From Roridomyces roridus (Eukaryota; Basidiomycota; Agaricomycetes; Agaricales; Mycenaceae), in contig JARKIF010000010.1 in NCBI GenBank assembly GCA_029378245.1, forward strand, positions 1,550,001-1,614,000: DNA of 64,000 nucleotides. The letters are read 5' to 3'. Shown here piece by piece: positions 23,291 to 34,322 of the stretch. How positions within the stretch are numbered: position 1 is the stretch's first letter; each line of letters begins with the position of its first letter. Under the pieces are notes generated by a model that was not told the origin of the DNA, did not search any database, and saw nothing but the letters and a program-made list of their open reading frames with translations. The position numbers were made by a program, and so were the translations under genes.

Positions 23291-25360
23291 TTATACGATG
23301 GATACACTGTGTGAGTGCTGCGACGTTCCCGAAGACAGAAGCCTCTCTTTCAAGTTATCCTCATCGTCGTCATTCCTCGGATCGTCGATATCAATGAATC
23401 TTTGTCGAATAAACGCGACAATCCCGGCGTCTTTGGAACCTGGCAATCCGCCTTCCGTGTGTAACTTGGGAAAATCTTCATGCCATCGGCGAATTAACGC
23501 TCCGCGCTGGAATACGTGGGCAATGCCGAGTGCAGAGAGATGTCGGCGACCTGTGAGAAATATAGTGGAAGGACATAAAAGAGCAGACCGCGGCTCCTCA
23601 CCCAAGAGGAAATACACAACATTTGCACCAAAGACCATGGCGAATACGCCATCGACAGATGTCCACAAGCCGCCCAGTGTGGAAAAGCCCGAGATGGGGT
23701 TGGCGTCCCGTACCTCCTGAAGCACATATGTAGGCGTATCATAATATGGCATCGAGATTGTTATAGATGTCAGGTTTCCACCTACAACTGCCCCTTGAGG
23801 GTAAGGCTGCAGACCGGAGATCTGGGATGTGTATATAGTTTGAGAACGCTGAAATGTGTGGGTGCATGGTTGGGCCAATATGTGCGAAGACGCACCCCAG
23901 TGATCCCAGCCAAATTGGTTGTGAGAACCTGTCTCTGCGTCCATGTCAGCTCCGCAAAGAGGCTGGACCCTCCCACAATCGGAACCCAGCCATCAACACC
24001 GTACGCGGAATTGATAAAGTTGGCCACGGCTTCCACTGAGTCGATCAATCCAGACAGAAGGTTCATCCGAACTCCCATCTCTGGTGGCACTTGAAGTGAA
24101 ATGGTCACCGGGCTTCCGTCGAGAAGGAAAGCCTCAACATTTCCCTGGACGTTGTGAACCGCAGATCACAAATGTTCGGTCCGACACTTGTGAAACGTTG
24201 ATGTCATGGATTAGACATGGCGAGGTTCGTGGTGAGAGGACACTGTGACCCGGTGCTGTAATGTTATAGATCACCATGGATGTGTTGACAGCCGCCGTTG
24301 ACCAATCGACCTGGCATGAATTGTTGTTGCACTGAAATCGGTTCACCACGAAACTCTCCTGCAAATCATTTTCAAGTCATTCGACAAGCCAGCATAAATT
24401 AGGGCCAGGGGAATGGTTGACATACCAGGAGAGGAATGAATCCAAAAGGCCCCGCGGTCAGTTCGTTGGGAACTTGAACCAACTGTCTTGTGTAGACTTG
24501 TGTATGCAACGGCAAGAAAACAACATAGTATACCCCTGCCACAGGCAAGAGAAGAGTGATACACCATAGGATCATGGCTCGTCCAAAGATGATAAATCGA
24601 GATTCACCGCTTAGTTGCATATCAATACTCAATCTTGGACATGAAGTTCCCGGGACTCACTTGACCAACGGACGGGCCAGAGATCGATTCAGCAGGACCC
24701 TCATCGGCGTGTACTCAGGTATTGCTTTGCGGCAACCTCCGAGGAACACAAATGACTGTCGGTAAAATTTGGTTGGAGCCCTGATCATCGTTCCCACGCG
24801 GAAAATTGTCGAGGCCGCAAGAAGGCTGATGATAGCAATGAAAACGACTTGAGCCAGCCACGGTGAGGCAGGGGGTGGTGCACTTGACGCCGCCAGCACC
24901 CTGCTTTTATAGGCTGTGAACCAGTTTTTCGACAAGTCTCCCAAGAGGTAGCTCATAGCTGTTGAAAATCAGTCTATACAGTACTAGTAAAAGGGTAAGT
25001 TCAATACGAACCTCCAATCTCCAATTGCACCAAGATAAAGTCTAAGAGTGCCAGACACTGTATTGACCAGTTGACTACTCTGTTGTGAAACATGAGTGGA
25101 CGAAGGGGCAGCAAATGGGATGCGACAAACAGAGAAACATGATGAAGGAAAGTGATTCCAAGGGCCGGATATAATATCACCGAGATGTTGGCAGGGTAGT
25201 CGGTATGATCATTGATCAATCGCCACAGTGAGGGGTCAACGATCGGCAGCAGCGAGAAGAATATGATTGCCCCAATGTTGACAACAAAAAGTAGACGGAA
25301 GTTCCAAACACGGATGTGGGGGTTGAACAAGATGCGGTCGGCAAGGTGTGAGGCGGACAT
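23291..25360 (-). pseudogene. Multi-pass membrane protein, copy B, apparent frameshift in loop exon
   Basis: Starts at ATG 25358-25360 (MSASHLADRILFNPHIRVW). Exon 1 is open through FRLLFVVNIGAIIFFSLL and LVQLEIGG. Exon 2 runs from YLLGDLSKNW to NRSLARPLVK. Exon 3 contains SGESRFIIFGRAMILWC. The last exons carry VDGVFAMVFGANVVYFLLG and GIVAFIRQRFIDIDD. The apparent defect is near 24150-24165: DRTFVICGSQ stops two codons after RPG, while the continuing segment NVQGNVEAFLLDGSPVTISL is in another frame. Copies A and C are continuous there. With one base fixed this would be a normal gene. A TATA-like TTTTATATC lies on the minus strand about 40-50 nt before the start. Confidence 0.6.
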
Positions 25361-25449
25361 GTTGGAAGATAGCGTGCAGACGGTGGGGCTGGCTCTGCTT
25401 TTATATCTGGCACCAAAATTATCGTGAACCAAACAGATTCAACGACGGA

Positions 25450-27000
25450 AGCACTCGTGAACCATACACTCGGCATCATATCAATCTGACTCTGAGTCTG
25501 ACAAGATGATCAGGTGCCGCTGCGATCGACGAATGAGCACGCCGACCTGAGGTGAGAGGAATCATCCAGACTGGATACACCGCCAACGCCATCGGAAGGT
25601 GACCTTTCCGTCGTCGCCCCGAATTTGGCTTCCTATCAGCATTCCGTACACACGCGAAATTCGGGATGCAGGACATCGTACCGACAACCCGCTCCTCTTG
25701 GGCTTGCGGCACTCAACGCAAAAGACTGGATCTCCGTCCGCGATCCACCCGTTGTCTTGATCATCATCCCTCGGGAGATATGGATCGAACGATCCACGAA
25801 GAAGGCAGCAAGGGAAGGATATCTGGTGATCTACACGGTTACTACAGATGGCACTGGGCGATATTTGGAAAGATGGGAAAGATGAAGAGCTTAGAGCGGC
25901 AAGGGAACAAGACACAAATGACCCACGTAATCATATCTCCCGTGAAAGAGCCCCGGTCATCGCCAGTCATCGCTCTGAACTGCATCCTATCAACATTCGG
26001 TACATGCGTGAGATTCGGGGTCAGAACAAGGAATTAACTTGAACACTCCCCTCCTTGGCTATATTCACCGGGTACTTCTTGCGCATCTGGACAAACTCAT
26101 CCGGGACCCTGCCTTCTCCTCGACTCGTGAAAGCCAGAAGCACTCAACGGAAAGATGTGGCAACGATCGACCGAGGCGAGTCAGCGATACACCACTTGCA
26201 TTTATCATCGGTGCTCGGAAGACGTGGATCGAAAGCAAGGGTAGGGCATCTGGTTGTTGTTGACGGTTACTACGAGGAACTGAGTGGGCACCGGGCGATA
26301 CAAAGATGGCAAAGATGAAGAGCGAGAAGGGAACAACGCCCAGCGGAACGCCCCAGTTCAGCGAGTGGTCGGAAAGCAAAAGGTTCGTCGTTTGAAAACG
26401 AAGGGGGTGGTAAAGACAGAAAGACGACAAGTCACGCAGTCACATTTTGATTCGATCGCGCCGTCGGATATCATTCGGACCAATTTCGGACGAATGTTGT
26501 GGAGGTTCGATGCCCCGACCACTGCGCACGGACTACATGTCTGCTGTGTTCCAGCTCCACTCGCTTCGCGGCGGCCAGAGTTCCAGAAGTGGAAATAACG
26601 TGTAAGTATCCAACCACAGCACAGCTGTTGAATTTGTTTGCTCGAAACAGTTTGAACTCCGAGCTGAATTGTGCATGTGCAGTCCATCATACTAGAAAGA
26701 ACCGGACTCACCGAGCAGAAACAAGCCTCAAAAGACGTACATTGTTTCGAAACCGATGGTTTCCCGCACAACGCCGTAAAAAGCGCCACACGATGTTCAA
26801 CGTTAACATTCAACCGTCATGTGGGCTGCTTACTGGCTGCTGCGGAATGTGCTGCGGACGGGCTCCACAGGGAATGAAGCCGGCTTTGGCATAAGCGTAA
26901 TTTGATGGCCATCCGCCCCGAAGCAAGGTTAGTAAGTACGAAGCGCTCTGGGGGCATGGTGGTTGGCGACCCGAAAATAATACAAGTGCTGTAAGTATAG
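25450..27000. repeat. Upstream part of duplicated unit B, no gene supported
   Basis: Matches parts of 21780-23215. Similar blocks occur in the same order, with small deletions. No conserved reading frame survives between the two copies. 26880-27400 is single-copy promoter sequence for the gene at 27406. Confidence 0.55.
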
Positions 27001-27405
27001 CGAGGGCGCAAAGACGGGAGGGCCCGCGGAGCGCCTGGGGACTAGAACAAATTTGATGCGCGATTGTCCAAGTTATACTTATTTACCGCGGGTCCGCCCG
27101 ACTCGGAAGAACGTGCTCACCGCAAGTGAAAGTCCGTGACCACTCCAGAAAACAATCTCACTTCAGGAAGTCGGGACGCAGAACTTCAGAAGAAGGAAAT
27201 ACATCCTAACCCTCCCTTTATACCGGCGCCAACAGTCTGCAATTCAAAAGCGGCGCGCTTGAACTTGTTGGGCTCCCGGACATTGCCAGAGATTTTAATA
27301 ACGGAAACGCGGCAGCGGCCTCACTTGCCCTTGACCCTCCCGTTTTCCCTCTTTCATTCATACCACCACCATCCACCCACTCGTTTTTCTGCCCAGGACA
27401 ATAAC

Positions 27406-28982
27406 ATGGACGTCCGCGCCCCACAAAATCGCCGACGGCTCGTTATAGGCGGCATCCTCGGCCTCATGACACTTTCCATCCTCTACCTCATCGCTCCCTC
27501 CCCCTGGACGACGTACGACCACCGTCGACAAGGCTTCGTGGCTCCGCCCAGTGACGCCGCGCTTATCAGCAGCACTGGTACAGGCCCTGTGGGTCCGCCG
27601 GGGACGGGACATGAGGGCTGGCGCGTGTTGATGAACGACAGGCCGACGATGAAATTCAGAGGTTGGTGGGCTGCCTGGCAGCATAAGGGAAGGGGCTGAC
27701 GACTCCCAGATAATTTGCGACCTGATCTCCGCTACATTACAACGTGGCCTGCGAATGGATGGAGTGCGTCGAACCTTTTGTATTATTATTCGAAGGACTG
27801 ACCATGGTCGCAGCAAACCAAGTAATCAACTTCGTGCGTGTGGCCGCTATAATGGACGACGCCGACCAGCTAACCAGAGGAAACTTCAGATGAACGTCAT
27901 CTACCTCGCCCAAATCACCCACCGAATACCAATAATACCACGCTTCAGGCCAGTCCACATCCCAGGTGACGACACCCCGCATCGGGATTTCGGCGACGTC
28001 TTCGACGTACCGGCGCTCTCCAAGGCACTAGGCATGCCGATCCTCGAGTGGAAGGAAGTCAAGGATCTAAAGAGCACCACGCTCGAAGATGTGGGGTGTT
28101 GGGATATTCAGAATTACCGCTGGGAGAACGACGGTGCTTGGTACCTCGATCCTCCAGTTGACATCAAACTCGGTGCGTCCACTTACTCACACCCTCCCTC
28201 CATGCTATTAACCCCACCCAGACGTCTCATACACCCTCGCCCCCGAATGGACGCGCCAAAACGGGGACGGCGGCTCCGACCCAAGCACCCTAATGTGGGG
28301 CTTCGCCTCCCTCGCCTCCTTCCCGCACTGGCAACCCCTCCCCATCGACCCCTCACCCAAGCACCACACCTCCCTCCCCCCAGACGAGCACATGTTCTGC
28401 ACCAACAGCCTCTACTGGGGAATCGCCAACCTCGAAGAAGCGTACGAAAAGTCTGCGGCGTGGCATGCCGTCGGCGAGCATATGATGTGGAGTACAGAGG
28501 TACGGGACGTCGGGGAGAGATACACACGGGAGGTACTTGGAGTACGGGCAGATGAGCCTATACCGCCGTACATCGCTATCCACGTGCGGAGAGGTGATTT
28601 CGGGATGTGGTGTCAGACGCCGCAGAACGAGTGTTTCGCCCCGCTCGACGCGTATGCGAAGAGGGTGGAGGAGGTGAAGCTGGCGCTGGCGGAGAAGGGG
28701 ATAGTTGCGGACAAGGTTATTGTTACGAGTAATGAGGGCGACAAGGGGTGGTGGAAGGATGTGACCAAGTTGGGATGGCTGCGGTTGGATCATGAGCGGA
28801 CGACGAGAGAGCATGGGCCTTGGTATCCCATTTTCATCGACGCATTCATCCAGGGAGAGGCCACGGGTTTCGTGGGAACATCGACTTCGACGGTCTCAAT
28901 GCTGGCGCAGAGGAGAGTCGAGGGGAGGGGAGGCGTGAGTGCTATGGTCAAGTGGGGGAAGAAGGGTGCGGACGATCACTGA
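27406..28982 (+). CDS. GDP-fucose protein O-fucosyltransferase-like, type II membrane protein, 457 aa
   Basis: Five exons: 27406-27661, 27710-27763, 27814-27833 (20 nt), 27890-28172 and 28222-28982, total 1374 nt in frame. A short basic N-terminus and one membrane segment (LVIGGILGLMTLSILYLIA) indicate a type II Golgi/ER protein. After a stem come WPANGW, NQVINF, AQITHRIPIIPRF and, in the last exon, PPYIAIHVRRGDFGMWC. That HxRRGDF motif is the GDP-fucose-binding signature of O-fucosyltransferase-like enzymes. The C-terminus has FVGTSTSTVSMLAQRR, the usual final nucleotide-binding loop. It should transfer a sugar, possibly fucose, to protein or glycan in the secretory pathway. The acceptor is unknown. 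A copy of its last codons and 3' flank occurs at 37970. Confidence 0.8.
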
Positions 28983-29054
28983 CTGACATGGACAGTAACA
29001 AGAGGAATACGTACCGTAGACCTAATTTCGATACGCGGGCCGTCTTGTAATTTA

Positions 29055-29362
29055 TTGCCGTTTGCAGAATAGTTGGCGCGGATCATGATGGTGTGATTTT
29101 TGGCTCATTTCAGCCCGAATCTTAGAACGCTCATTTCTCCACAACCGCTGCACCAATTCACAAGATTTTGGTATCACCGTAATCGCCTCATCCACGCGCA
29201 GGGCGCCCCATAAATTTTGAGCCCGGAATTTGGTGCCTTGCATCTCTGTTTTCCGGCACCCCAAGTAGCACGAGAACGGCTGTAACTTCACGTAGACTGC
29301 TCAGAATAACACCATTTTCGAATATGTTGTCGTCCTACATGTACTCTAGGGCGCCCCGGGTG
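29055..29362 (+). repeat. Left terminal inverted repeat, about 308 bp
   Basis: Inverted match of 32607-32913, with only scattered differences. The inner edge is GGGCGCCCCGGGTG. Confidence 0.9.
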
Positions 29363-29461
29363 TGCGGCTGCCCAGGGATAGGTTCTTCAGCTATAGTTTG
29401 CCCCAAGATCAAAGCACACCACACTTGCAAATCTTGCTTGCCTCTTGTCAATTCTACGCTC

Positions 29462-31310
29462 ATGGCCAACGGCAAAAAGAAGAAGGCACCACCCACAGGA
29501 CAACGAGAAATCGCCAAAGTACAGAAACCCCCTACCCCTACCCCACCTCGTCCCAAGCCTCGGCGCAAGAAAAAAGAGGTGGAGGAACCCCAAGAGCCCC
29601 AGCCCACAGCGGTGGTGGACATAACCTCTCCCTCTCCACCCCGTCGTCCTAAACAGAAACGGGTCAAGCTCCTCTACACGTTACCTCCCAGCTTTGCAGC
29701 TCGTCTCGACGAGCAACCACAGGAGCCCGAAGAGAATGAGGAGGCTGCCGCTGCGGCCGCACTGGTAGCAATGGGTGGAGGGACGAGATCCATGACGCAG
29801 ACCGCTGCCCGGCGTCGCCTCCCTAGTTTCGAAGAGCAAATGGACCGCATCTTCGCCAGCACAGTCCCGGGTGCTACTGTCGAAGAGTTGAGGCAGGCGA
29901 GAAAAGACGATCACGAAGAGGACGGGATAGATATCGTGGACTCCAATGAGTCAGGCTCGGACCAATTGAGCTCTGACGAGGACGATGACGACGAAGAAGT
30001 CGCTGCGGATGAGATAGGTATGTGTCGCTAAGTCATTGGGATTTTCACTTACCATTATCCAGCTGTCCAGAGCTCACCCGCCCGTGAAGCAAAAGCCCGC
30101 AAAGGTGTGGTCAAAATACGCTTCATGGTACCCGTCGGAGCGGCGTCGCGCGAGCTTGATGTCAAGTCAAACGCGGACTTCGCTGCTTTCATGACAGCTT
30201 TGTCAAAAAGCATGGGCAAACCTAAAACACTCCTCGACGAGATTGCATACACCATTTCGTGGGCCCCAAAGACTCCCAAACAGCTCCCGACCCTCTTGGA
30301 GAACGATACCTCCTGGAAAAACCTTCTCAGTCGTGTGGATGACTTTGTAGAGAAATGCAAGGGGAAGAAGGGCAGCGGGAAGATCAAGGAATTTTCAATT
30401 ACTATCCTCGACACCTCGGGCGGTGAAAATGCTGGTCAACAGAAGGGGAAGAAGTCGAAGGTAAGTCATTGTTTGATAGCTGCCGCTCTTTGCTTCTCAC
30501 CATCAACATTTCCCAGGACAAGCCCAGTGAGGTCGAGCCGGCGCCCGCGGACAAGGCAACGGCCAACTTCTATAAGCAGCTAGAGGACAAGTGGCACTGC
30601 GACGAGCATGACAGGCCGTGCTATTTCCTCACTGACGGCCCGCACCATCACCTCACCAACCAAGAACTTGCCAAGTGGGCGTGGCTCATTGTGAGTTGCT
30701 GCTTACTCCATTGAGATGAGCCTGACTTTGGTGGAAGGAACGACGCGAGGCTACAGTTAAGCTCCTTCCCACCGAGCTCAACATTGCGGATGCCGCGCCG
30801 AGGCAACGGAGCGCCCAGAGAGCGTTGGCGCGTGTCGGCACAGAGCCCGAGACGCCTGGGTGGATCCGCGAGCTGGTGATGCCCATGCTGGGTTTTGCCA
30901 TGGGTGGAATGGCACGAAACAACGCGGCCATGGAGACTCCTGTGCGCGCGGCACCCCATCCAGCAACTCCCGGCCCGTCTCGTCGTGCAGCCAGCCCGGA
31001 CACCAATCTGCTGTCTAGCGGCACCAAACGCGCCGCATCAAGCATGGCTCCTTCGATGCCCCAGTGGCTGGCTTGGCTGGACGACGACGATAGCCGTGGC
31101 AGGCGTCACAATCTTTGTTTCAGCAATTATAGTGCCACTTTCAAGACGAATGGCTTCTTTGATTTGGGAGACATGGAAAACGCGTCAGCTGCGGATCTGG
31201 CAATTATGCTCGATGCCCCTATCGGTATAGCGAATCGTCTCGCCAAGTATGCAGCGGAGGACTTGGACAAATTGAATCGGGAAGCAAAAAGGGCTCGTAC
31301 ATTTGAATAA
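29462..31310 (+). CDS. Second gene of the transposon, 566-aa protein of unknown function
   Basis: Four exons: 29462-30017, 30063-30460, 30517-30690 and 30738-31310; the sum is 1701 nt, in frame. N-terminus: Lys/Pro-rich, with PKPRRKKKEVEEP and PKQKRVKLLYTLPPSF, likely disordered and nuclear, then acidic SSDEDDDDEE. Next comes a folded-looking segment (VVKIRFMVPVGAASRELDV to KEFSITILD) of roughly 95 residues, which by pattern could be a PB1- or ubiquitin-like fold. After it is YKQLEDKWHCDEHDRPCYFL and GPHHHLTNQELAKWAWLI, a Cys/His-containing motif. The C-terminus (LGDMENASAADLAIMLDAPIG) looks like a SAM-type helical bundle. It does not look like a transposase. Its place between the TIRs suggests an accessory or passenger role. 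Fold guesses are inference. Confidence 0.75.
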
Positions 31311-31328
31311 TCCCATATTTTACACATA

Positions 31329-32510
31329 TTATAGATAACCACAATGATGAAAAAAGCCGAGGGCAGCCTCAGAAGTGACCGAGTAAGCTGCGTCGATGAG
31401 ATGTAGGTATACATAGGTGTCGTCCTCCACCTGATTGACATCCTGTCTTCCCAGCACACCCTCCCGGCGGACGTAGGCCTTGATGACAGAGAACGCGAGC
31501 TCGATTGGGTTGTAATCCGGGGAATACGGAGGAAGAAACATGTACTTCATTCCTCTAGAATAAAGAGTCATTCGATGGAGAGTCAATGATGGAAATGCTC
31601 GTACCGAGATTCAATGAGCTCCAGGATGGCGGGGTCCTTGTGGATACGTGCATTGTCCATGACAATGACCGAGTTGTTGGCAGGAAAGGGCTGCATATGG
31701 TCGAGCAAGCCGTCAATGAACTCGTAGAAGAGGGCGGCCGTGAACGAGCCCTCGACAATCTTGACGTGAAGCATACCGTCAAGAGACATGGCAGGGAGCA
31801 ACGAGTAGCTAATTTCACGTCAGAGGAACATCCAATAAGAGTAGAAAACACACACCGGCGTCCACGCACAAAGAAACATTTGCGTATGGCTCGGTGGCCG
31901 CTCAAGGCCCAAGCGTGGTGTCGGATGGACGTGCGGCGATCGAAGGAGCTCTCGTCGACGAAGACAGTCTGCTCTGCCGTGTACTCCATGCCATGGGTGT
32001 ACCTGAAGGTGGCCCGTTTCACCGCACTGCGCTCCAGTGCGGCTCGAGTAAGCTGCACTGAAAATATCAATGAAAAGCAAGGATTATCCCCAAGGGCTGC
32101 GCACCTTCTTCATTGTGAACCCACACCGCTTCAAGCTGCGCCAGATAGTCGCTTCGCTGACCTCGGTACCGCGGCGTTCCTGGAGAAGCTCACACAATTC
32201 ATCCAGATAGCTGTCTGGACTGTGCCGAATTACACCAGTCAAGAACTGCGTAAAGATGAGGTGCATCCCGTAGTAGAGAGGCAGAACGCACACTAATATC
32301 GCCGTGGGTCATCCTTCGTTTCGCTCCACGCAGCTCCATTCGCAGATGCTCCCGACAAACAATCCCTCTCTTGTGATAGTCCTCGAGGACTCGTTGCACA
32401 CTTCTTGTCGCGCAGCCCGTATACTTGACGATTTCCGGGACCTTGAGACGCCGGGACATGTTCAGAATAGCCCCCCGAAGGTCGTCGGAGAGAGGTTTGC
32501 CGCGAGTCAT
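31329..32510 (-). CDS. Tc1/IS630-family DDE transposase
   Basis: Starts at ATG 32508-32510 (MTRGKPLSDDLRGAILNMSR) with an N-terminal helix-turn-helix (VPEIVKYTGCATRSVQRVLE) and a second one (EATIWRSLKRCGFTMKK). Short introns separate four or five exons. The catalytic triad is visible: VFVDESSFDRR (first Asp), VIVMDNARIHKD (second Asp) and YSPDYNPIELAFS (Glu). The second Asp and the Glu are 34 residues apart, giving DD34E. It ends with FFHHCGYL and TAA at 31329-31331. The enzyme cuts and pastes DNA at TA sites in the nucleus, acting on the flanking TIRs. No frame break was found, so the copy may be functional. Confidence 0.85.
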
Positions 32511-32606
32511 TGAGGGAGGAGAGAGAGGGAGGAGAACAGGTTTGATGTGTTGATCAGAGATGTCCCGTGGTCGTTCAATGAGATATAGGACCTCGTTGGG
32601 ATTCTG

Positions 32607-32913
32607 CACCCGGGGCGCCCTAGAGTACATGTAGGACAACACCATATTCGAAAACCGTGTTATTCTGAGCAGTCTACGTGAAGTTACGGCCGTTCTCGTG
32701 CTACTTGGGGTGCCGGGAAACAGAGATGCACGGCACCAAATTCCGGGCTCAAAAAACATGGGGCGCCCTGCGCGTGGACGAGGCGATTACGGTGATACTA
32801 AAATCTTGTGAATTGGTGCAGCGGTTGTGGAGAAATGAGTGTTCTAAGATTCGGGCTGAAATGAGCCAAAATCACACCATCATGATCCGCGCCAACTATT
32901 CTGCAAACGGCAA
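32607..32913 (-). repeat. Right terminal inverted repeat, about 307 bp
   Basis: Inverted partner of 29055-29362. Confidence 0.9.
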
Positions 32914-32929
32914 TAATTCGGACTTTCTA

Positions 32930-33595
32930 TGATCTTTGAAGAATCGAATCGGGACTCGGGCGGCACGGGAACTCGGCCATTCGAAAAAGGCAACAATCCA
33001 ATCTCGGGAGTTCGGGCTGGGAAAAAAGAGAGATGAATAACCAACTCGTGCGTATATACAAACATGGACGAACGTAACGGGTTACAAGTACGACGCAAGA
33101 TCAAGTCGCGCGATTCCAGCGGATGGAGGACGAGCGTGTGCTGTTCGGGCGGCGTTGGCAAAAGGAAACGCAAAGTCTACGCACTCGGCAACACAACACT
33201 CTCCCCGTCGTCATACACAACCCGACACCCCCTGCCCAAAAGCCTCCTAACCATCTCCCTCCCCATCTCCCTCGTCTACCTGTCCCCTCAGCACAGGCCG
33301 CGACGGTATCCACTCGTCCGGATCCAACTTGAGCCGTACGTAGCTGGTGGTAAGACGGCAATCTCGGGTGCGCCCAGCGCACACACGAGCTCCTCAAGCC
33401 CGGGGATGCCACTCCAGGCAACGAAGGTGAAGAAGGCTGCTCGTACAAGCGACGAGTGTGGACCAGAATGCGACGCTAGCTGCGTCGAGGAGAGGGGCGG
33501 CACAGCCGACGCGAGGGACGGGGATCTCGTCGTGGACGACCTCCAAGGCTGCATTGCACGGGCGCCGTCAGACCTCAAATGTCGCTGAGCACTAG
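32930..33595. repeat. Block duplicated at 37970-39100
   Basis: Together with 28965-29050 this is the counterpart of 37970-38650 and part of 39010-39110: the end of the O-fucosyltransferase-like gene, the spacer (CAATCCAATCTCGG, ACAAACATGGACGAACGTAACGG) and the F-box gene. This copy holds the transposon and the deleted F-box gene. Confidence 0.8.
33177..33595 (-). pseudogene. F-box gene copy with large internal deletion
   Basis: Matches both ends of parts of the intact gene at 38311-39597. The C-terminus VVYDDGESVVLPSA and stop (33177-33179) are kept, and PGLEELVCALGAPEIAVLPP is recognisable. The latter is fused, out of frame, to the segment coding LDAASVAFWSTLVA. About 140 codons between them are missing, as is the N-terminal F-box region. 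It lies directly beside the transposon and downstream of the O-fucosyltransferase-like gene. Confidence 0.8.
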
Positions 33596-34322
33596 CAGCG
33601 CTGAGCATGCTTGGGTTTGGCGTTACGGCGCGAGGGTGGCCTGGGCAGCCTGTCGTGCTGCTGGTCACTGGGGAAGAATCAAAAGAGTTTCACATGGCCT
33701 TTCGGGCGCTAAGGAGAGAGATTGGTCAAGGGCGAGCACGAAACGGAGGAGATATTGCGACGTACCAGAGGGTACCATTCCTTCAGCGACAATCGAACGG
33801 CATCTCGCTCGCGTACAACAGACGGCGAAAGTAACGGTTGTTGATATCGTACATGGCGGGAGGACGACAGGCGGGTTTGCGTAGGAAAGAATCAGAGGAA
33901 AGGAGGCAAGAAGAAAGGGAGACAAGCGAGCGACAACAAACGGCGGCGAGAGTACAGCAGCAGAGATGGCCGAAGACTTGGCTTTAAGTCACCTTCCCCA
34001 TCGGTGGAGCTGTGCGTACCAGTGGAGGCGGAGAGCAAGTTTTTCGATTTGGTCAAGCTTGCCACTGATCGATCTGATCCGACATTCGCCGACCGATAAT
34101 TCAACCATCGCTCAACGTTGAAACAAACTACTAACGGGGCACTTATGGTGGGCAAAAAAACAGTCAAATCTTCTGGGAATCAGCCCATTCCCGCCTTTGA
34201 ATAATATGATTTTGCTATCTCCCTCACAGGCGCGGCGGCTGCCTCCGAGTGGTTCGAATTCCCTTCTATCGTGTTTATCCGTAATAGTAAGACATATGTG
34301 GTGCATAGGTAAGTAGTCAAGT
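33596..34322. other. Intergenic with repeat fragment
   Basis: 33596-34020 shows no supported gene. 34027-34140 is the relative of 16748-17038 without its MITE. 34250-34330 matches 19010-19110 and leads into membrane protein copy C. Confidence 0.55.

Larger units (their letters stand above)
29055..32913. mobile_element. Complete Tc1/IS630-type transposon with long TIRs and two genes, 3.86 kb
   Basis: Bounded by TA at 29053-29054 and 32914-32915, the Tc1/mariner target. The inverted repeats are about 308 bp and nearly identical, beginning TTGCCGTTTGCAGAATAG. Inside are a DD34E transposase (minus, 31329-32510) and a convergent multi-exon gene (plus, 29462-31310) whose stop codons are only 18 bp apart. 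The flanks (CGGGCCGTCTTGTAA on the left, ATTCGGA on the right) are continuous at 38040-38065 in the duplicated block, which therefore serves as an empty site. All parts look intact, so recent activity is plausible. Confidence 0.9.

Noticed and set aside
31586..32296. Long plus-strand open frame (236 codons)
   Set aside because: It is the antisense of the transposase exons, whose DDE motifs on the minus strand are clear.
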